Positions 1-6,128 of a stretch of DNA of 14,041 nt are shown here, piece by piece (positions within the stretch are counted from its first letter, which is position 1; the number at the start of each line of letters is the position of its first letter). The DNA is from Burkholderiales bacterium. Lineage in GTDB: Bacteria; Pseudomonadota; Gammaproteobacteria; Burkholderiales; CAIKXV01. The notes beneath the pieces are model-generated. The model had not been told where the DNA came from and searched no databases. It worked only from the letters and a program-made list of their open reading frames with translations. The translations under genes were made by a program, and so were the position numbers. The stretch covers positions 1-14,041 of the forward strand of contig JACMMK010000090.1 in assembly GCA_014379045.1 (NCBI GenBank), read 5' to 3'.

Positions 1-1
1 C

Positions 2-1150
2 GCGCCGTTGCCGGGCGCGCCGACGGCCGCGCTGCGCTTTGCGTTCGTGTCGTGCCAGAACTATGAGCAAGGGTTCTACGCCGCCTACCGGCACCTGGCG
101 CAGGACGATCTCGATCTGGTCGTGCATCTGGGCGACTACATCTACGAAACATCGAGCACCGGAGCCGTGCCCCGACGTCACGAATCCCCGGCCGAGACGG
201 TGAGCCTGTCCGATTACCGGAACCGTTTCGCCTGCTACAAGTCGGACCCGGACCTGCGCCGCGCGCATCAACACGTGCCGTGGATCGTGACCTGGGACGA
301 TCACGAAGTCGAGAACGACTACGCCGGCGATCAGTCCGAGAACCGCGACGATCCGAAGTGGTTTCTGGAACGCCGCGCCAACGCGTATCAGGCGTACTAC
401 GAACACTTGCCGCTGCGCCGCGCGAGCCTGCCGCGCGGGCCGGATCTGCAGCTCTATCGCCGGTTCGCGTTCGGGGATCTGGCGACGTTCCATGTGCTCG
501 ACAATCGGCAGTACCGATCCGATCAGGTGTGCGCGGAAGGCAGGCGCGGCGGCGGCAATCTGGTCGAGCACTGCAGTGCGCGCCTGAACCCGGCGGCTAC
601 GATCTGGGGCGACGCGCAGGAGCGCTGGCTCGATGCCGGACTCGACGCGAGTCGCGCGCGCTGGAACGTGCTCGCGCAATCGCTGATGATGGCGCAGATC
701 AAGACCCGCAGCCCCGCCGGGGCCGACGTGTTCTGGACCGACGGCTGGGACGGCTATGCCGGCGCGCGCGCACGCTTCCTCGCGCGTCTCGCGCTACGCA
801 GGCCGTCGAATCCCGTGTCGATCGGCGGAGACATCCATTCGTTCTGGGCGAACGAACTGAAACCGGAATTCGACGATGAGCGCTCCCCGGTCGTCGCGGC
901 CGAGTTCGTCGGCACCTCGATCAGTTCGCGCGGCATTCCGTACCAGACTACGGCGAAAGCGTTGCCGCTCAACCCGCACGTGAAGTTCTTCGACAGTCGA
1001 CTGCGCGGGTACGTCCGCTGTGAACTGAGCAGCGCGCGCTGGCGCACCGTCTTTCGCGCCGTCGACCAGGTCGAGGATCCGCGCTCGTCGATGCGAACCC
1101 TTGCCACGTTCGTCGTCGAGGACGGAAGGTCGAATGTGTTGAGCGGCTAG
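2..1150 (+). CDS. phoD: PhoD-type alkaline phosphatase/phosphodiesterase, 5' end outside window
   Basis: The frame is open from the left edge, so this is the C-terminal 382 residues or so of a longer protein; PhoD enzymes usually carry a Tat signal and an N-terminal beta domain that would lie upstream. Counting from the TTG at base 8, visible PhoD motifs are GDYIYE (residues 42-47, metal ligands), WDDHEVENDYAG (96-107), LDNRQYRSD (164-172) and GGDIHSFW (273-280, metal-binding His). The order and spacing fit the PhoD metallophosphatase core. Family members are exported Ca/Fe-dependent enzymes that release phosphate from phosphomonoesters and phosphodiesters, some acting as phospholipase D. The next gene starts about 100 bases downstream on the same strand. 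Its place beside betaine-lipid genes fits phosphate scavenging. The family is clear; the exact substrate is not. Confidence 0.9.
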   Translation, partial: APLPGAPTAALRFAFVSCQNYEQGFYAAYRHLAQDDLDLVVHLGDYIYETSSTGAVPRRHESPAETVSLSDYRNRFACYKSDPDLRRAHQHVPWIVTWDDHEVENDYAGDQSENRDDPKWFLERRANAYQAYYEHLPLRRASLPRGPDLQLYRRFAFGDLATFHVLDNRQYRSDQVCAEGRRGGGNLVEHCSARLNPAATIWGDAQERWLDAGLDASRARWNVLAQSLMMAQIKTRSPAGADVFWTDGWDGYAGARARFLARLALRRPSNPVSIGGDIHSFWANELKPEFDDERSPVVAAEFVGTSISSRGIPYQTTAKALPLNPHVKFFDSRLRGYVRCELSSARWRTVFRAVDQVEDPRSSMRTLATFVVEDGRSNVLSG

Positions 1151-1247
1151 ACCGCGGTGCGCGATGGGGGCATCCGCCGCGAGCGCGCCGCGCCGCCGTG
1201 CGCGCCGCACATGCGACAATCGTACCGACACCCGACGGAGCCTGCGG

Positions 1248-1871
1248 TTGGATCTCGCGCGACTCGAGCGCATCTACGACGCCTACGCGAAGATCTACGA
1301 TCGCCTGTTCGGCCGCGTCTTCGACGCGCCCCGCAAACGGGCCGTCGAGTGGCTGGCCGCAACGCCCGGCGAGCGCGTGCTCGAGGTCGGCGTGGGCACC
1401 GGCATCGCCCTGCCGATGTACGGAAGCGGGCCGTGGGTGATCGGCGTCGACTTCTCCTTCGGCATGCTGCTGCAGGCGCAGCGGTGCATTGCCGTGAACC
1501 GCATCGGCAATGCGCATATCCTGCGCATGGACGCGATGCGCATGGCATTCGCCGATTCGAGCTTCGATGCCCTGATGGCGGCCTACGTGGTCACGGCGGT
1601 GCCGGATCACAAGCGGCTGCTCGGCGAAATGGTGCGCGTATGCAGACCGGGAGGCCGCATCGTCATCGTCAACCATCTGCATCATCGCAACCGATGGATC
1701 GCCTTCGGCCAGCGGATGCTGTCGCCGCTGACACAAAGGCTCGGCTGGCGCACCGATCTGTCGCTCGACGACGTGCTCGCCGATACGCCGATCGAAGTGG
1801 TGCGGGTCACTACCGTGCCGCCGTTCGGGCTCTGGTATCTGGTCGAAGGCCGCAATACGAAGTCGGGGTGA
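1248..1871 (+). CDS. pmtA: PmtA-like SAM-dependent phospholipid N-methyltransferase
   Basis: I start this at TTG 1248 because GGAG (1237-1240) sits 7 bases upstream and translation then opens with LARLERIYDAYAKIYDRLFG, the usual N-terminus of Rhodobacter-type PmtA. An ATG at 1164 would add 28 Arg/Ala-rich residues unlike the family. The 207-residue length fits the family. SAM motif I is EVGVGTG (46-52) with an acidic residue at D68, followed by RMDAMRMAF (93-101) and RPGGRIVIVNH (133-143). Related enzymes methylate phosphatidylethanolamine stepwise to phosphatidylcholine at the inner membrane face. A UbiE-like methyltransferase acting on another lipid is the main alternative. It follows phoD on the same strand and may be co-transcribed with it. 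No PHO box was seen directly upstream. Confidence 0.78.
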   Translation: MDLARLERIYDAYAKIYDRLFGRVFDAPRKRAVEWLAATPGERVLEVGVGTGIALPMYGSGPWVIGVDFSFGMLLQAQRCIAVNRIGNAHILRMDAMRMAFADSSFDALMAAYVVTAVPDHKRLLGEMVRVCRPGGRIVIVNHLHHRNRWIAFGQRMLSPLTQRLGWRTDLSLDDVLADTPIEVVRVTTVPPFGLWYLVEGRNTKSG

Positions 1872-1939
1872 GTCCGGAACGCTACGCCGCGACCCCTCGA
1901 CAGGGCCGGTCGCTTGTTTCGTAACGCGGCAGTAATCGG

Positions 1940-1945
1940 TATGAT
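1940..1945 (+). promoter_or_regulatory. Candidate -10 of a promoter for the ykgJ-phosphatase pair
   Basis: TATGAT matches five of six positions of the sigma-70 -10 box. It lies in the 176-base gap between pmtA and the YkgJ-type gene, about 105 bases before that gene's start. A T-rich stretch (TTGTTTCG, 1914-1921) lies upstream, but no -35 hexamer is good at 17-base spacing, so this is a weak or activator-dependent promoter at best. No PhoB half-site pair is evident here. Confidence 0.35.
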
Positions 1946-2050
1946 CCGGCGCTCTTCGAGTCCGGCACGCATCCTGCGCGCGGACGATCGCAGCAGCTAC
2001 AGCCATGGTTCGGCGCTCCGTCGCGCCGGTGGTACGGAGAACTTTGCTTG

Positions 2051-2614
2051 ATGCAGCCTCTGGGTCGCGTGGTCGAAACGATCGTCCTTTCGTTGTTATG
2101 GTTGGTGCTCCCCGCGGCGCCGTTGATGGCGGCAGGCGTCGCGATGGATTTCTCGTACGTCAGGCACTATCGCGCAACGCTGCGCCAGTGCGCTAAACAT
2201 CTTCAGGCGATGGGACGTGCCGAGGTGATCGCACGACGCTTCTACAACGAGAAGCGCGCCGCCGCGCAGAGCGTGTCGCATCGGATCGAGGGCGAGTGCA
2301 GTCATTGCGGCCAGTGCTGCCTGTACGAGCAATGCGTGTTCCTCGACCGCAGCGACGACGGTCGTTCCAAATGTCGCATCTATGGCAACTGGTTCTTCGG
2401 CTTTCTGTCCTGTGCCGAGTACCCGATGACCAAGGACGACATCGAACTGTACGAATGTCCGTCCTTTCGTGCCGTTCCGCGGCGCGACCTCGCCCACGCG
2501 CGGCTCGGCAGGTCGGTCATCCCGGTGGTGGTCCGCAACGCGCTCGTGCGCAGTCCCCGTGTGCATCCTTCCGTGGTGAACGCCGTGGAGAGCGGCGCAT
2601 CGACGCGAACGTGA
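2051..2614 (+). CDS. YkgJ-family Cys-cluster protein with N-terminal membrane segment
   Basis: A 187-residue protein with the C-x2-C-x2-CC signature of the YkgJ/UPF0153 zinc- or iron-binding family: C83, C86, C89, C90, then C95, C108, C121 and C136 in the order typical of the domain. Residues about 10-30 form one hydrophobic segment (TIVLSLLWLVLPAAPLMAAG), so the domain is probably membrane-tethered; most YkgJ proteins are soluble. The biochemical role of the family is unsettled. The start is ambiguous: GGAGA (2036-2040) is 7 bases from TTG 2048 and 10 from ATG 2051, which differ by one residue. The C-terminal part after residue 140 is basic and without recognised motifs. It is followed by a phosphatase-superfamily gene on the same strand, 110 bases downstream, probably in one transcript. 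Confidence 0.8.
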   Translation: MQPLGRVVETIVLSLLWLVLPAAPLMAAGVAMDFSYVRHYRATLRQCAKHLQAMGRAEVIARRFYNEKRAAAQSVSHRIEGECSHCGQCCLYEQCVFLDRSDDGRSKCRIYGNWFFGFLSCAEYPMTKDDIELYECPSFRAVPRRDLAHARLGRSVIPVVVRNALVRSPRVHPSVVNAVESGASTRT

Positions 2615-2623
2615 TCGGCGCTG

Positions 2624-2651
2624 CCGAGGTCGGCCCCGGGGCCGACCTCGG
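2624..2651. repeat. Perfect 28-base palindrome between ykgJ-type and phosphatase genes
   Basis: Bases 2624-2651 read identically on both strands (CCGAGGTCGGCCCC followed by its exact reverse complement), with no spacer. As RNA it would form a very strong GC-rich hairpin. No U-run follows, so it is not a canonical intrinsic terminator. It begins 10 bases after the stop of the YkgJ-type gene and ends 73 bases before the chosen phosphatase start. It could attenuate transcription, stabilise the upstream mRNA or bind a dimeric protein. Confidence 0.6.
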
Positions 2652-2657
2652 GGTCGG
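2642..2657 (+). promoter_or_regulatory. Alternative hairpin overlapping the 28-base palindrome
   Basis: CCGACC (2642-2647), loop TCGG and GGTCGG (2652-2657) form a 6-base-pair stem. Its left arm is also the right arm of the 28-base palindrome, so the two hairpins are mutually exclusive in RNA. The larger hairpin is much stronger, so switching would need translation or a protein. Whether it regulates is inference. Confidence 0.3.
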
Positions 2658-2724
2658 TCCCAGAGTCGTCCCTGACGCCGGCCTCGGCACCTTGCCCCAC
2701 GCGCCATGGGACGCGCCGGCGGTG

Positions 2725-3897
2725 ATGCCGGACTACCGGGACGCGAGTCTCGTCAATCTGATGGCGTCGATCGAAGCCGGCACCGGCGGCGTGCACGCAG
2801 AGCGCTCGCCGCACCGAACCCTCGCGTTGCTGCCACCGGCACGGGTGCGTGCCGCCCGCCGCATCGTCCTGCTGGTGATCGACGGTCTGGGCGACGGTTA
2901 TCTCGCGACGCACGGCCGCGACACCGCGTTTGCCGAACATCGCGTCGGACGCATGACCTCGGTGTTCCCGTCGACGACGGCGACCGCGATCAGCACGTTT
3001 CTCACCGGCGCTGCGCCGCGTGAGCACGGCCTCACCGGCTGGCACATCTGGCTCGAGGAAATCGGCAGGGTCGCGACGATACTGCCGTTTCGCACCCGTG
3101 GCGAACGCCGGTTGCTGCGCGAACTCGGCGTCAACCCGCTGCACTTCTTCGCGCAGCCTACGCCGCTCGCTGCGCGCCTCGCCACCGCGACGGCGACGGT
3201 GTCGCCGCGCTGGATCATCGATTCCGACTACAACCTCGCGCACAACGGTCCGGCCACACGTTTCCCCTACCAGACCCGCGACCAGTTCTTCGACCAGATC
3301 TTCACCGCAGTGCAGTCGACGCAGGCGCGCCAGTTCATCTACGCGTATTACCCGGAGATCGATGCGAACAGTCACGATCACGGCACCCGCAGCCTGGAGG
3401 TGGCAGCCGAACTCTGGCGCCTGGACCAGGGGTTGCGTTCGTTGCTCGCGCGCCTCGCCGGCAGCGACACGCTGGTCATCGTCACCGCAGACCACGGTTT
3501 CATCGATGCGCCGGAGGCGCGCGCGATCGAGATCGACGCCCATCCCGAAATCGCGGCCATGCTCGCGCACCCGCTGTGCGGCGAGCGTCGTCTTGCGTAC
3601 GCGTATGTCAACGCGGGCATGCACGCGCAGTTCGAACGGGCGGTGCAGGCGCAACTCGGACACGCGCTCGATCTGCTGCCGAGCCCGCAGGCGATCGCCG
3701 CGGGCTGGTTCGGGATCGCGCAGGGACGCGATCATCCGATGTTCGCCCGACGGATCGGCGACTATCTGTTGATGATGCGTCCCGGTTGGACGATCAAGGA
3801 TTGGGTCGCCGGCGAGAACCGCCACCGGCTTGTCGGCGTGCACGGCGGCACCACCGCGGACGAGATGTATGTGCCCCTGGTGGTCTGCGAATGTTGA
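2725..3897 (+). CDS. Alkaline-phosphatase-superfamily hydrolase (phosphodiesterase/nucleotide pyrophosphatase type), cytoplasmic
   Basis: A 390-residue metal-dependent hydrolase of the alkaline phosphatase superfamily. Seen in order: VLLVIDGLGDGYL (48-60) with metal ligand D53; SVFPSTTATAISTFLTG (79-95) carrying the probable nucleophile T84 or T85; YYPEIDANSHDHG (208-220) with D213 and H217; VTADHGF (253-259) with D256 and H257; and VGVHGGTTADEM near the C-terminus with H373. This is the complete two-metal ligand set. No signal peptide or membrane segment is visible, so it should act in the cytoplasm. I chose ATG 2725 because MPDYRDASLVNLMASI looks like the family N-terminus. The frame is open further upstream and a GTG at 2611 overlaps the previous stop, but that extension is Gly/Pro-rich translation of a palindrome. 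SD support at 2725 is poor. The substrate is unknown; a small phosphoester is likely. Confidence 0.82.
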   Translation: MPDYRDASLVNLMASIEAGTGGVHAERSPHRTLALLPPARVRAARRIVLLVIDGLGDGYLATHGRDTAFAEHRVGRMTSVFPSTTATAISTFLTGAAPREHGLTGWHIWLEEIGRVATILPFRTRGERRLLRELGVNPLHFFAQPTPLAARLATATATVSPRWIIDSDYNLAHNGPATRFPYQTRDQFFDQIFTAVQSTQARQFIYAYYPEIDANSHDHGTRSLEVAAELWRLDQGLRSLLARLAGSDTLVIVTADHGFIDAPEARAIEIDAHPEIAAMLAHPLCGERRLAYAYVNAGMHAQFERAVQAQLGHALDLLPSPQAIAAGWFGIAQGRDHPMFARRIGDYLLMMRPGWTIKDWVAGENRHRLVGVHGGTTADEMYVPLVVCEC

Positions 3898-3926
3898 ACG
3901 CGCCACGCGGTGCCCGAGGCTCATCA

Positions 3927-4649
3927 CTACCCCGGTCGTTTGCGGCCGATGAACCGGTAGTGCGGCACGCGCACGCCGGGCAGCCAGGCGAGGCTGCCGC
4001 TGTGCTCCGACACGTGCACGGGTTCGAACCGGCGCTCCAGATACGGCAGGTGATCGGCGCTCGGGTGCACCCCGTCATGGCCGAACCATAGCGGCCACGC
4101 TGCGCGCGTCACGCCGCGATGGCGCACTCGTCCCGGCGCCGGATGTGCGCGCGATACATAGAAATCGACGACGCCGATCCGCCCGCCCGGCGCCAGCATC
4201 GCATGGGCATTGTCGATTGCCGCGAACCAGTCGGGAATCATCGTCAGCGAATACGCGCACAGCACGAGGTCGACGGGCGCCGGCGCACGCCACTGGGTCG
4301 CGTCGGCCTCGACCGCATGCACCCGCGGGTTGTCGCGGAAACGCGCCCGCGCCCTGGCGAGCAGCGGCGCGCACAGATCGACGAGATACACCTGATCGAG
4401 ATGCGCGAGCCGGTCGCCCAGGAATTCCAGGTTACGCCCGGTCCCGGCGCCGAGTTCAACGAGCGTCTCGCCTGGCGCCGTTGCCAGCGCTTCGATCAGT
4501 TCGCGCCGGCCGTGCAGCATCCGCTCGCGGAAGCGATCGTAGTGCTCGGCCTGCGGCGCATAGAACCCGGCCAGGCGCTCTGCGTGGCTCCCCGTACGCG
4601 GCTCGCCGCGCAGCATTTGCCACAGAATCCGGGCGTCAGCGAGGCTCAT
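3927..4649 (-). CDS. btaB: BtaB: SAM-dependent N-methyltransferase completing betaine lipid DGTS
   Basis: BtaB adds three methyl groups from SAM to diacylglyceryl-homoserine, giving DGTS. The 240-residue product shows SDARILW-like family opening (LADARILWQMLRG, 3-15), the conserved SHAERLAGFYAPQAEHYDRFRE stretch (21-42), SAM motif I VELGAGTGRN (64-73), CAYSLTMIPDW (131-141) and MLAPGGRIGVVDFY (151-164). I start at ATG 4649, matching the family. An in-frame TTG at 4715 overlaps the btaA stop by four bases and would add 22 residues with no family resemblance, but it leaves the true start open. SD support is weak at both. It lies directly downstream of btaA in what must be one operon, and its 3' end faces the phosphatase gene with 29 bases between them. 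Confidence 0.9.
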   Translation of the reverse strand: MSLADARILWQMLRGEPRTGSHAERLAGFYAPQAEHYDRFRERMLHGRRELIEALATAPGETLVELGAGTGRNLEFLGDRLAHLDQVYLVDLCAPLLARARARFRDNPRVHAVEADATQWRAPAPVDLVLCAYSLTMIPDWFAAIDNAHAMLAPGGRIGVVDFYVSRAHPAPGRVRHRGVTRAAWPLWFGHDGVHPSADHLPYLERRFEPVHVSEHSGSLAWLPGVRVPHYRFIGRKRPG

Positions 4650-4711
4650 CACGGCCGAAGTGCCTGCACCAGGCGTGGTCAATTCGCACTTCGTGAGCCT
4701 GGGCCGGCCGC

Positions 4712-6025
4712 TCAAGCCGCCGCGAACCTACCGGCGCCGAGCGCGTTCGCGATATGAAACCCCGCGTACGTGTGTACGCGGTCCTGGCGCGACAGCTCGC
4801 GCGCCGTATGCGGATCGAGCGCGAGCCAGTCGCGCAGTGCGCGGCGCTCACCGCCATGGTTGACCCACGTCGTGTCGAGGTACGCCGGGTCGGTATGCGC
4901 GCTGCGGAAGATCGCCCGCGCACCCGGCGCCGCGCGCTGCAGGATCCACTCCCATTCCTCGGCCAGCGCCTGCGGACGATACCCGGCCATCCAGTCCATG
5001 TGATCGAGCAGCACGAACTTGTCGATCGGGCGCTCGCACTCCGACAGAAACTCGGTCAACAGCGCGGTGTGCAGTTCGACGCGCTCGTGCAGGCCGCTCT
5101 GCAGCCGCGCGAAGCCGTGGGGCTTCAGATACTCGGGACAGCAGTCGCGGGTGTAGTGACCGCGCATGTACAACTGCCAGAAATAGTTGCGCGCGAGCGG
5201 CAATTCGCGAAACACGTAGTCGACGGCCGAACGCACGAACGCGGCGACGCCTCCGGCATGCTGGCGCTCGACCTCCGCGCGCTGCGGATGCGGCACCCCG
5301 AGCAGGCTCATCGTGAACTGCCGGTCGAGCGTCCATTTCACCCCGGCATTCCACATCAACGGGCCGGCGCGCTCGTCGTAGATCGCACGTTGCGCCTCGA
5401 GGCTGCGCGCCGACAGCAGATCGGCGATAGCGTGCGCGAGCGCCGGCTTCAGGCGCGAATAGCCGCGCACGACGCGCCCGACCTGTCCAGCCAATCCGTG
5501 CGAATAGAACGTCTGGCCGACACCGCGATGCGTGAACCAGTGCCAGTGCTTGTCCCAGAACTGGCGCGCGAACGGCGATAGTTGGGGACGCAGGCGGCTG
5601 CGGTACAGCGCTTCGAACTCGGTGTGGCGGCCGAAGCCGAACAGGGCGAAGAAGTCTTCGTACTCGAGGGCGCGAATTCCGGCGAGCTTCAGCTCGAGCA
5701 ACGCGTTCTGACGCGGGTTCGCATCGATCGCGAGCACCCGTCCGGCCCCTGCGAGCACATAGTCAAGCGCGTTGCAGCCGGCGCTGGTGATGACCAGCAC
5801 CGTATCGTTCTGATGGAGATCGAGTGCGATCCGGTCGACCGCAGGATCTTCCCAGCAGGTGTTGTAGACCAGCGCGCGCGAGTAGATCGCATCGAACATG
5901 CGATCGTGTACCCGTTCGATCAGCGAAGGTTTTTTCCTGCGTTCGTTCCTGCGTTCGTTTCCGCCCGGAGGCGTCGGGACAGCCCTGTCATCGTTCTGTC
6001 GTGCGGCCGTCATCGAAGTTGTCAT
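4712..6025 (-). CDS. btaA: BtaA: SAM:diacylglycerol 3-amino-3-carboxypropyltransferase (DUF3419)
   Basis: BtaA transfers the 3-amino-3-carboxypropyl group of SAM to diacylglycerol, making diacylglyceryl-homoserine, the first step to the phosphorus-free lipid DGTS. The 437-residue product has the family features: YNTCWEDP (54-61), a SAM site VLVITSAGCNALDYVLAG (76-93) with IDANPRQ (100-106), LARNYFWQLYMRGHY (277-291), LDHMDWM (340-346) and FRSAHTDP (373-380). The start at ATG 6025 has AGGGAG (6031-6036) five bases upstream; another ATG occurs at 6013. Residues 1-33 are poorly conserved and include a duplicated NERR. Bases encoding residues 1-14 carry PhoB-type half-sites reading toward plcP. 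btaB follows in the same operon, and plcP diverges 103 bases away. Confidence 0.93.
   Translation of the reverse strand: MTTSMTAARQNDDRAVPTPPGGNERRNERRKKPSLIERVHDRMFDAIYSRALVYNTCWEDPAVDRIALDLHQNDTVLVITSAGCNALDYVLAGAGRVLAIDANPRQNALLELKLAGIRALEYEDFFALFGFGRHTEFEALYRSRLRPQLSPFARQFWDKHWHWFTHRGVGQTFYSHGLAGQVGRVVRGYSRLKPALAHAIADLLSARSLEAQRAIYDERAGPLMWNAGVKWTLDRQFTMSLLGVPHPQRAEVERQHAGGVAAFVRSAVDYVFRELPLARNYFWQLYMRGHYTRDCCPEYLKPHGFARLQSGLHERVELHTALLTEFLSECERPIDKFVLLDHMDWMAGYRPQALAEEWEWILQRAAPGARAIFRSAHTDPAYLDTTWVNHGGERRALRDWLALDPHTARELSRQDRVHTYAGFHIANALGAGRFAAA
5934..5957. repeat. 12-base tandem duplication in the btaA N-terminal coding region
   Basis: TTCCTGCGTTCG occurs twice head to tail (5934-5945 and 5946-5957), encoding NERR-NERR on the minus strand just before a run of six A (5930-5935 on that strand). 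It is in frame, so copy-number change would only lengthen or shorten the linker. Confidence 0.75.
5985..6025 (+). promoter_or_regulatory. Four tandem PhoB-type half-sites (double PHO box) facing plcP
   Basis: Half-sites on the plus strand are CTGTCAT (5985-5991), CTGTCGT (5996-6002), CCGTCAT (6007-6013) and TTGTCAT (6019-6025). The first three are spaced exactly 11 bases apart and the fourth 12. The known PHO box is two CTGTCAT-like repeats 11 bases apart, bound by PhoB head to tail, and strong promoters have two boxes in tandem. A -10-like hexamer follows 10 bases after the last site, the usual PhoB geometry. The array overlaps the first 14 codons of btaA on the other strand. Binding is inferred, not shown. 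Confidence 0.65.
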
Positions 6026-6035
6026 CCGGACTCCC

Positions 6036-6041
6036 TAAAGT
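6036..6041 (+). promoter_or_regulatory. Candidate -10 of the PhoB-dependent plcP promoter
   Basis: TAAAGT matches four of six positions of TATAAT and starts 10 bases after the last PhoB-type half-site. PhoB promoters lack a -35 box and place the -10 at about this distance. Transcription would begin near 6048, leaving about 80 untranslated bases before plcP. The hexamer overlaps the SD of btaA on the opposite strand. Confidence 0.4.
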
Positions 6042-6128
6042 TCGCCCGAGCGTAAGGACGTTTTGTTGCGGTGTCGTGAGCAACCCGAGTCGATCTCGTG
6101 ACCGCATCACCACCGGATTGCACGCCTG

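Noticed and set aside
1207..1235. PHO-box-like TGTCG repeats on the minus strand before pmtA
   Set aside because: The two copies are 12 bases apart, poorly matching and point toward phoD, the wrong way for pmtA.
969..2006. 345-codon minus-strand open frame across phoD and pmtA
   Set aside because: It spans two genes and their gap antisense, and its translation has no recognisable domain.
2611..2724. GTG 2611 as start of the phosphatase, overlapping the YkgJ-type stop
   Set aside because: It would code the palindrome as a Gly/Pro/Val-rich leader unlike the family; ATG 2725 fits better, though SD support is poor for both.
2380..3927. 515-codon open frame on the minus strand opposite the phosphatase gene
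   Set aside because: Arg/His-rich antisense translation with no motif, while the plus strand has all catalytic motifs of the superfamily.
4754..5581. 275-codon plus-strand open frame inside btaA
   Set aside because: Antisense to a well-recognised gene; composition Arg/Gln/His-rich and no SD or motif.
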